DNA of 5,597 bases from Phyllobacteriaceae bacterium (GTDB taxonomy: Bacteria; Pseudomonadota; Alphaproteobacteria; Rhizobiales; Ancalomicrobiaceae). Position 1 is the stretch's first letter. Every line of letters starts with the position of its first letter. Positions 1 to 5,597 of the stretch are shown here, one piece after another. Location: positions 1-5,597 of the forward strand of contig JAAYVT010000082.1 of the NCBI GenBank assembly GCA_012517025.1. The letters are read 5' to 3'. The translations under genes and the position numbers were made by a program. Under the pieces are notes generated by a model that made no database searches, was not told the origin of the DNA, and saw nothing but the letters and a program-made list of their open reading frames with translations.

Positions 1-1
1 A

Positions 2-256
2 CCGGTCGTGAAGGCCGAACCCCGGGCCGACACCACGGGCGAGCGTCTGTCGCGCTCGCTGGAAGCCGCTCTGGCCGAACCCACGCCGACGGTCGCCCCG
101 ACCCCGGCCGCTCCCCCTGCGGCCGCCGCCGAGACGCCGCGCAAGACCGCCGACGCGGTCGCGCCGGCTCTGACCCAGCCGACCGCCGCCAACGACGATC
201 GCCGTTCGACCGGAACCATCGCCCAGACTCTCGACCGGCGCCCCTCGGGCGCGCCC
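2..256 (+). other. N-terminal Pro/Ala/Thr-rich disordered segment of the GPR-like protein
   Basis: Visible residues 1-85 are low in large hydrophobic residues and rich in Pro, Ala and Thr, with runs such as PTPTVAPTPAAPPAAAA. This suggests a flexible cytoplasmic tail or linker rather than a folded domain. Its last third, beginning at the ANDDRRSTG motif (codons from base 191), is less biased and ends in Arg-Arg before the first membrane helix, which fits a cytoplasmic N-terminus under the positive-inside rule. The true N-terminus lies upstream. The stretch may tether the protein to partners, but nothing in the sequence names one. Confidence 0.75.
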
Positions 257-3200
257 CTCGCCTTCGCCGCCCTGGCCTCCGTGCTGTGGCTCGTCGGCGC
301 CGGTTGGCTGTTCTGGTCCTATCTCACCGCCACCGGCGCGGCCGCCGATCTCGGCGGCGCGCTGCGCGATCCGCGCGCGCTGCTCGCCCTGGTCGGGCTG
401 GCGCTGCCGGTGATGCTGGTCTTCGCCTTCGCCACCCTGGTGCGTCGCGCCCAGGAACTGCGGATGACCGCCCATTCGATGACGCAGATCGCCCTGCGTC
501 TGGCCGAGCCGGAAACCAACGCTCAGGAGGCGGTGGTCTCGGTCGGTCACGCCATCCGCCGCGAGATGGCCGCCGTCGGCGACGGCCTGGAGCGCGTCGT
601 CGCCCGCGCCGGCGAGATCGAGGTGCTCGTCCACAACGATGTGTCCTCGCTCGAGCGCGCCTACGGCGAGAACGAGCTGCGCATCCGTTCGCTGATCGAG
701 GAGCTGGTCAACCAGCGCGAGGCGATCGTCAACAACTCCGAGCGCGTCCGCGCCGCCATCACCGGCGCCCACGAGGGCCTCGCCGGCGAGCTGTTGACCA
801 CCCGCGAGCGCATCGCCGAAGCCGCCGGCGAGGCGACCGAACGCGTCGTCTCCTCCCTCGCCGGCAAGGGCGAGGAGATCACCGGCTCGCTGGAGCGCAC
901 CGTCGGCAGCGTCGTCGACCAGCTCGGCGGCCGTTCGTCCGAGGTCATCGAGAAGCTCTCCGAGACCGGTCGCACCGTCGCCGAGACCCTCGGCTCGGCC
1001 GGCCGCGTCGCCGCCGAGACCCTGTCGGTCAAGGGCTTCGAACTGACCGACATGCTCAACCGCACCGGCGACCGCATCGTCGCCGATCTGACCGATCGCA
1101 CCGACCTGCTCTCCGAGACCGTCCGTTCGATGGGCGACGGCCTGGCGACGACGCTCTCCGAGCGCACCGACACCCTCGCCGCGACCCTGACCGAGCGCAC
1201 CGACACCCTCGCCTCGACGCTGACCGGCACCACCGCCTCGCTCGCCTCGACCCTGACCGAACGCACCGCCTCGCTCGCCTCGGCGCTGACCGAGCGCACC
1301 GACGCCCTCGCCTCCACCCTCGGCGCGAGCACCGACGAGCTGTCGGCGCGTCTCGGCGACACCACCGATCGGCTGGTCACCACCCTGATCGATCGCACCG
1401 CCGACGTGACGACCACGCTCTCGGCGACCGGCGAACGCATCGCCGGCGATCTGACCACCCGCACCGAGGCGCTCACCACCACCATCCGCACCGTCGGCGA
1501 CACCCTGGTCGAGCGCACCGAACAGGTCGACGCCACCCTGTCGAAGACCGGCGCCTCGCTGGTCGACGCCCTCGCCGCCCGCACCGAGATGCTGACCGGC
1601 ACCATCCGTTCGGTCGGCGATACCCTGGTCGAGCGCACCGAACACGTCGACGCCACCCTGTCGAAGACCGGCGCCTCGTTGGTCGAGGCCCTCTCCGCCA
1701 CCGGTTCGTCGCTGAACCAGAGCCTCGCCGCCACCGGCGACCGCATCACCGGCGACCTGACCGCCCGCACCGAGGCGCTCACCGGCACCATCCGCACCGT
1801 CGGCGACACCCTGGTGGAACGCGCCGAGAGCGTCCACGCCACCCTGTCGAAGACCGGCGAGACCCTGATCGACACCCTGTCGTCGACCGGCACGTCGCTG
1901 ACCGACAGCCTCGCCTCGACCGGCCGTCTGGTCGCCGAGACCATCGAGACCCGTGGCGAGGCGGTCAACGCCGCCCTGAAGAGCCGCGCCGACGAAATCG
2001 ACGGCTCGCTCGCCCGCACCGGTCGCGAGGTGGTCGAGATGATCTCCCAGCGCGGCGACGACGTCACCAGCGCCCTTTCCGGCGCCGGCGCCCAGATCAA
2101 CACCCTGTTCGTCGAGCGTTCGCGCGAAGTCGCCGAGAGCCTCACCCGCACCGGCGGCGAGCTGGTCGACGCCATCGCCGAACGCGCCGCGGAAGTCGCC
2201 GACGCGCTCAAGGGCACCGGCCAGTCGCTGGTCGTCGATCTGTCGCTGCGCGGCTCGGAGATCACCGAACGCCTCGACGAGACCGGCACCAAGATCGCCG
2301 AGACCATCTCCACCCGCGGCGGCGCGCTCGCCGATCGCCTCGGCGAGACCGGGGAGAAGATCTATCAGTCGATCGTCGTCCACGGCGCCGACCTGCAGAC
2401 CCGTCTCGCCGACACCGGTCGCGAGCTCGACGGCCTGCTCGACGCCCGTGCCGGCGCCTTCAAGCAGAGCCTCGACGGCTCGCTCGCCTCGGTCGGCGAG
2501 GAGCTGGTCGCCCGCACCACCGATCTCGCCGAGCGTCTGGCCCGTGCCGGCGGCGAAGTCGCCCGTCTGGTCGCCAACCAGGGCGAGGCCGTCACCGGTC
2601 GCATGACCGAGGCCGGCGAGAAGATCGCCGAGGTGATCGACCGCCGCGGCTCCGAGATCCGCTCCGGCCTGGAGAGCCGGATCGAGACGCTCGACCACAT
2701 CGTCAACGTCCGCACCGCCGGCCTCGTCGAGGCGCTCGGCGAGCGCACCGACGTCATCCGCGACATCGTCGACAATCGCTTCGCCGCCGCCGCCGAACAG
2801 TTCGGCGAGCGCAGCGACGCCCTCGCCGCCTCGCTCACCGCCAACACTGAACGGCTCTCCGCCTCGCTCGACGGCCACCTCGCCCACTTCGGCGACGCCC
2901 TCGACGACAAGGTGTCGAACATGGCGGGCCTCATCGACGCCCGCGTCACCGGCTTCGCCGACACCGTCGGCGCCCGCATCGACGGTCTCGGCCGCGACCT
3001 CGACGATCGCACCGCCCATCTCGGCGCGACCATCGACGACCGCGTCCGCAAGATCGACGAGGCGCTCGACCTGCGCGGCCGCCTGATCGCCGGCAACCTG
3101 ATGGACCGCACCCGCGACATCGCCCAGACCTTCGCCGAGGGCCAGACCCAGATCGCCGCCGCCTTCGACGGCCGCCTCGACGAAATCGGCCGGGTGCTGA

Positions 3201-5597
3201 CCGATCGCGCCGAAATGGTCGGCAACGACCTCGCCGACCGGGTCGCCGAGATCAACGGCACCCTCGGCGCCCGTCTGCTCGAGGTCTCCGGTACGCTCGA
3301 CGCCGGCTCCGAACGGCTCGAGCGCATCGCCGCCGAGCGCACCGCCGCCATCGCCGAGACCCTCGGCCGCACCATGGCCGACGCCGGCGCCTCGCTCGAC
3401 ACCCGCACCGCCACCCTCGCCGCCACCATCGACCGCGCCGCCCGCGACGCCGACGTCGTCCTCGACCAGCGCACCGCGGCCCTCGCCACCACGATGGAAC
3501 AGGCCACCGCCGCCGCCGGAGCGACGCTCGAGGCCGGCGCCGCGCGGCTCACCGGCACGCTGGAGCGGGCCGGCGGCGACGCCGTCGCCCTGCTCGACGG
3601 CCGCACCGCGCGTCTCGCCCAGACCATCGATCGCTCCACGGCCGAGGCCGCCGGCGTCCTCGATGCCCGCACCGCCGCCCTCGCCGAGACCGTCGACCGT
3701 GTCACCGGCGAAGCCGCCGGCGTGTTGGAGACCCGCACCACCGCTCTCGCCGAGACCATCGATCGCTCGATCTCGCAGGCCGCCGGAGCCCTCGACGGCC
3801 GCACCACCACGATCGCCGCGACCATCGACCGCTCCGCCGCCGCCGCCGCCGGTCTGCTCGAGTCCCGCACCGAGGCGCTGGCCCGGACCATCGGCCTCTC
3901 CGCGACCGAAGCCGCCGGCGTCCTCGACGGCCGCACCGCCGCCCTCGCCGAAGCGATCGATCGCTCGACCGCCGAAGCGGCCGGCATCCTCGCGGCGCGC
4001 ACCACCTCGCTCGCCGAAACCATCGACCGCTCGACCGCCGGCGCCGCCTCCACCCTCGACGCCCGCACCGCCTCGCTCGCCGAGACCATCGACCGCGCCA
4101 CCGCCGAGGCGGCCGGCATCCTCGACGCCCGCACCGTGGCGATCGCCGAGACCGTCGGCCGCACCATGTCGGAGGCGACCGCCTCGCTCGAGGAACGCAC
4201 CGGGGCGCTCGACCACATCGTCGGCGAGCGGCTCGGCTCGGTCGCCGGCACCCTCGAGGAGGAGACCCGGCGTGCCACCGCGCACATCGCCGGCACCCTC
4301 GAGGCCGCCGCCCGCCACGTCGCCGGCGCCACCCAGTCGCTGGAGCAGACGGTGCTCGGCCAGACCTCCGAACTGGTCACCCAGCTCGACGCCCGCACCC
4401 GCGACCTCTCCGACCTCATCGGCGGTCGCGGCAGCGAGCTGGTCGACGCCCTCGCCTCGCGGGCGGAGGACTTCGTCGCCCGCACCGACGGTGCCGCCGA
4501 CGTCCTCGGCGCCGCCGTCGACGGCAAGGTCGGCGAGATCGAGGGTCGCATCGGCCGGGCCCGCGAGTTCCTGGTCGACGCGCTCGAGCGCAAGGGCCGC
4601 GACCTCGCCGAGGTCGTCGCCCGCCAGGGCATCGACGCCACCCGCCTGCTCGGCGAGGCCCGCGACGGTCTCGTCGGCGCCATCGAAGAGAAGACCCGCG
4701 AGGCCGTCGGCGTCGTCGGCGAGGCCAACGATCGCCTGCGCGACGACATGGGCGGCCTGCTGGAGCGCCTGACCCAGGCCAATCTGACCCTCCACTCGGT
4801 GCTGAACCGCGCCGCCGAGAACCTCGACCTGGTCGAGAAGAGCCTCGGTGGCCGCACCGACGAGGTGCGCGGCGTGATCGAACACGCCCTCGCCGAGACC
4901 CGCGGCGTCACCGAGACGGTGTCGCGTCAGGTCGCCACCCTGAAGGACACCTCCGGCACGGTGCTGGCCGACGTCGCCGATCTCAGCCTGCGCTTCGAGG
5001 AACAGGCCCGCGCCCTGACCTCCGCCGCCCATTTGGTCGGCGACGCCAACCGCGTGCTGGAATCGACCGTCGAGGATCGCCGTCGCGCCCTCGAGGCTCT
5101 CGCCGCCGGCCTGGTCGACAAGACCCAGGTGGTGGAGAGCATGATGCACGGCTTCACCTCGCTGGTCGGCGATACCCTCGGCAGCGCCGAGACCCGCGCC
5201 CGCGACGTCGGCGCCGCCCTCGCCACCGCCGCCGAGGACGCGGTGCGCAAGGTGCTGAGCCAGATGGACACCCTGCGCCAGACCGCCGGCACCGAGGGCC
5301 AGCGCTCGGCCGAGGCCCTGCGCGCCGCCCAGGAGGCGATGATCGCCGAGATGACGCGCGCCGTCGGCGAGACCACCGGCCGCTTCGCCGAGGCGACCGA
5401 GAAGATGCGCGAAGCGGCGCGGATGATGCAGAGCGAGCTCGAGGCGACCCGTGGCGAGCTGCGCCGCGGCGTTCTCGAACTGCCCAAGGAGGCCGAGGAA
5501 TCGACCGCCAACCTGCGCCGCATCGTCACCGATCAGCTGCGCGCCCTGTCGGAACTGTCGAGCCTCGTCGGTCGCCAGACCGCCCACCTCGACACCT
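2..5597 (+). CDS. gpr: Growth Pole Ring (GPR/RgsE)-like giant membrane-anchored coiled-coil protein, partial at both ends
   Basis: Seen: the frame starting at base 2 is open through 1,865 codons, with neither start nor stop in the window. The product has a disordered N-terminal stretch, two membrane helices (residues 86-108 and 127-147), a helical juxtamembrane block, a hendecad rod (277-1584) and a helical C-terminal region. There is no cysteine. Its three tryptophans all lie in the first membrane helix. Known: GPR of Agrobacterium, about 2,100 residues, and its Sinorhizobium homologue RgsE share this plan. They localise to the growing pole and are needed for unipolar peptidoglycan insertion and polarity; repeats of this type often score as apolipoprotein A1/A4/E-like or kinesin-like. 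Inference: this is the orthologue and acts as an inner-membrane-attached cytoplasmic scaffold with no enzymatic domain. The juxtamembrane block, with its SMTQIALRLAEPET and REAIVNN motifs, is the strongest family signature. Alternative: another TipN- or PodJ-like polarity protein. Coding status is near certain; the family name is likely. Operon context and regulation are not visible. Confidence 0.9.
257..325 (+). other. Transmembrane helix 1
   Basis: Residues 86-108 are 23 uncharged, mostly hydrophobic residues (LAFAALASVLW, then LVGAGWLFWSYL). They contain all three tryptophans of the visible protein and one of its three tyrosines. The aromatic residues cluster at the C-terminal half of the helix, as is common at a membrane interface. 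Arg-Arg lies a few residues before it, so the chain probably enters from the cytoplasm. It is not a cleavable signal peptide, because at least 85 residues precede it and a second membrane helix follows. Confidence 0.9.
326..379 (+). other. Short periplasmic loop between the two membrane helices
   Basis: About 18 residues (109-126) link the two hydrophobic segments. The loop is Ala/Gly-rich and contains the LRDPRA motif. If both long flanking regions are cytoplasmic, this is the only part of the visible protein exposed to the periplasm. It is too short to form a folded sensor domain. The topology is inferred from charge distribution. Confidence 0.7.
380..442 (+). other. Transmembrane helix 2
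   Basis: Residues 127-147 are a second uncharged hydrophobic segment (LLALVGLALPV, then MLVFAFATLV) with one central proline. Arg-Arg follows directly, so the chain should return to the cytoplasm and continue straight into the long helical rod. The pair forms a helical hairpin that anchors the protein in the inner membrane. Confidence 0.9.
443..829 (+). other. Juxtamembrane helical block, best-conserved part of the family
   Basis: Residues 148-276 follow the second membrane helix. Recognisable motifs in order are RRAQELRMTAHSMTQIALRL, AEPET, AIRREMAAVGDGLERV, LVHNDVSSLERAY, ELRIRSLIEEL, QREAIVNNSERVRAAITGA and HEGL. From memory, rhizobial GPR/RgsE proteins carry very similar motifs here, and this is the main basis for the family call. 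The block is strongly helical, more varied in sequence than the downstream rod and not obviously repeated. The proline of AEPET (codon 509-511) is the last one for over 1,600 residues. An 11-residue phase can be read back into the end of this block, so the border with the repeat array is gradual. Confidence 0.75.
1160..1423 (+). repeat. Eight near-perfect Thr-rich 33-bp tandem units
   Basis: The units read ERTDTLAATLT, ERTDTLASTLT, GTTASLASTLT, ERTASLASALT, ERTDALASTLG, ASTDELSARLG, DTTDRLVTTLI and DRTADVTTTLS. The first five are the most homogeneous part of the whole array and are also very alike as DNA, with shared tracts such as GAGCGCACCGACACCCTCGC. This suggests fairly recent in-frame duplication of 33-bp units. 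The high Thr content, three or four per unit, sets this stretch apart from the Ala-rich 22-mers further on. Confidence 0.85.
1457..1882 (+). repeat. Three copies of a 40-residue (120-bp) cassette with embedded 7-residue insert
   Basis: Copies lie at 1457-1576, 1577-1696 and 1763-1882. Each reads as an 11-mer ending in TIR, then T/S-VGDTLV (7 residues), then an ER-x-E-x-V-x-ATLS 11-mer, then a KTG 11-mer. Copies 1 and 2 are directly adjacent; I count 106 of 120 bases identical by eye. A 66-bp spacer (1697-1762) precedes copy 3. The last half of this spacer, ATGDRITGDLT, matches the unit just before copy 1, ATGERIAGDLT, so copies 1 and 3 share an even longer repeat (1424-1576 and 1730-1882, offset 306 bp). 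This is the only part of the rod where the 11-residue phase shifts. Confidence 0.88.
1817..4753 (+). repeat. Run of 89 consecutive hendecads without a phase break
   Basis: From the unit ERAESVHATLS at 1817 to EANDRLRDDMG at 4721-4753, 979 residues split exactly into 89 blocks of 11, with no insertion or deletion of any other size. Character changes along the run. Up to about 2674, units with Gly at position 3 (xTG, xRG, xAG) are frequent. From 2675 to 3334 units are more divergent, with many D-R or A-R starts. From 3335 to 4192 they are paired into 22-mers. From 4193 to 4753 they diverge again. Divergence of individual units with strict conservation of unit length suggests selection on helical phase rather than on sequence. 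Confidence 0.88.
3335..4192 (+). repeat. Thirteen tandem 22-residue (66-bp) repeats
   Basis: Residues 1112-1397 form 13 units of 22 residues. The best ones lie between 3599 and 4126. Each unit joins an 11-mer like ARTASLAETID to an 11-mer like RSTAEAAGILD. The first half has Leu or Ile at position 6; the second has Ala there, giving an alternating large/small core. The Glu/Asp-Arg pairs recur every 22 residues. Units 1 and 13 both carry GRTM at the junction of the halves, which no inner unit has. The 66-bp period is visible at DNA level, so this block probably grew by unequal exchange or slippage in two-unit steps. Apolipoproteins also use 22-mers, but there prolines usually separate them; none occurs here. 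Confidence 0.9.
4754..5596 (+). other. C-terminal helical region of the GPR-like protein, after the repeat array (partial)
   Basis: Residues 1585-1865 remain helical and low in proline but lose the clean 11-residue pattern: a 10-residue step occurs around NLDLVEKSLG, and the following units fit poorly. Recognisable stretches are LTQANLTLHSVLNRAAENL, RFEEQARALTSA, MMHGFTSLVGDTL, MREAARMMQSELEATRGEL, RRGVLELPKEAEES and DQLRALSELSSLV. The last three resemble, from memory, the C-terminal part of rhizobial GPR/RgsE and of other alphaproteobacterial polar coiled-coil proteins. One proline (codon 5483-5485) ends the proline-free rod. Unlike the array, this part is not repetitive, so it may carry specific partner-binding sites. 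The C-terminus is beyond the window. Confidence 0.75.

Larger units (their letters stand above)
830..4753 (+). repeat. Giant hendecad (11-residue, 33-bp) repeat array forming the rod
   Basis: Residues 277-1584 divide into 117 units of 11 residues, interrupted only by three 7-residue inserts (1490-1510, 1610-1630 and 1796-1816). Typical units are ERTDTLAATLT, KTGASLVDALA, DTGRELDGLLD and ARTASLAETID. The pattern is acidic or polar at position 1, usually Arg or Thr at 2, Thr, Gly or Ala at 3, Leu/Ile/Val (sometimes Ala) at 6 and Leu/Ile/Val at 10. Spacing of 3-4-4 between positions 3, 6 and 10 and the next 3 is the classic hendecad, which gives a nearly straight amphipathic helix. Known: such 11/22-mers occur in apolipoproteins and in non-heptad coiled coils. 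Inference: the region is a very long rod or a surface-lying amphipathic helix; the sequence alone does not decide between them. Confidence 0.9.

Noticed and set aside
319..519. Short open frame of 66 codons on the - strand
   Set aside because: It is antisense to the second membrane helix and the juxtamembrane block, with an Arg/Ser/Ala-rich product typical of GC-rich shadows.
1160..1882. Regularly spaced direct repeats that could suggest a CRISPR array or iterons
   Set aside because: The repeats are contiguous or in multiples of codons, have no unique spacers of constant size, and stay in frame with the protein. They are protein-coding repeats.
661..2313. Open frame of 550 codons on the - strand
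   Set aside because: It is antisense to the repeat array, has a Ser/Val/Arg-rich product that mirrors the repeat, and offers no recognisable domain.
286..2850. Long open frame of 854 codons on the + strand, one base out of phase with the gene
   Set aside because: Its product is an Arg/His/Asp/Pro-rich monotone without domain features, while the other + frame gives membrane helices, a phased hydrophobic pattern and family motifs. The frame stays open because of high GC content and repeat periods divisible by three.
830..4753. A true apolipoprotein, kinesin or chemoreceptor signalling domain
   Set aside because: The similarity is to repeat type only. There is no kinesin motor motif, no chemoreceptor hairpin signature and no proline-punctuated apolipoprotein pattern, so names of this kind would mislead.
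3663..4772. Open frame of 369 codons on the + strand with a Pro/Ser/Ala-rich product resembling a cell-wall or collagen-like repeat protein
   Set aside because: It is the third frame of the 22-mer block; the Pro-rich look comes from reading GCC/CGC-type codons out of phase. It begins inside a repeat unit.
2365..4911. Open frame of 848 codons on the - strand, with apparent repeats of its own
   Set aside because: The apparent repeats are the 33/66-bp repeats read backwards. The product is a Ser/Ala/Arg-rich monotone with no family signature, and the sense strand fully explains the region.
4927..5529. Open frame of 200 codons on the - strand
   Set aside because: It overlaps the conserved C-terminal helical region in antisense and has no domain features.

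Overview
The whole window lies inside one very large protein-coding gene on the + strand. It is read in the frame that begins at base 2, and no stop codon interrupts its 1,865 visible codons. Both ends are missing: the start codon lies upstream of base 1 and the stop lies beyond base 5597. The strong preference for G or C at third codon positions, the Ala/Arg/Asp/Glu/Thr-rich composition and the protein family point to a GC-rich alphaproteobacterium, most likely of the order Hyphomicrobiales (Rhizobiales). The genus cannot be told from this window.

The visible protein has five parts (residue numbers count from the first complete codon). (1) Residues 1-85 form a Pro/Ala/Thr-rich, probably disordered cytoplasmic stretch. 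(2) Residues 86-147 form two membrane-spanning helices joined by a short periplasmic loop. (3) Residues 148-276 form a juxtamembrane helical block that resembles the best-conserved part of the rhizobial family. (4) Residues 277-1584 form an enormous array of 11-residue (hendecad) repeats. It holds 117 units by my reading, and its phase is disturbed only by three 7-residue inserts; the last 89 units run without any phase break. (5) Residues 1585-1865 form a helical C-terminal region in which the strict repeat fades.

This architecture matches the Growth Pole Ring protein (GPR) of Agrobacterium, called RgsE in Sinorhizobium. That protein is a membrane-anchored, apolipoprotein-like giant coiled-coil protein needed for unipolar growth. 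The assignment rests on remembered family features, not on a search.

The main interest is repeat evolution inside the rod. There is a 40-residue cassette present three times with an embedded 7-residue stutter. Further on, the 11-mer has been promoted to a 22-mer repeated thirteen times. About 1,657 consecutive residues contain no proline. The window contains no convincing second gene, RNA gene, mobile element, CRISPR array, promoter or terminator. The long open frames on the other strand and in the other + frames are by-products of high GC content and repeat periods divisible by three.
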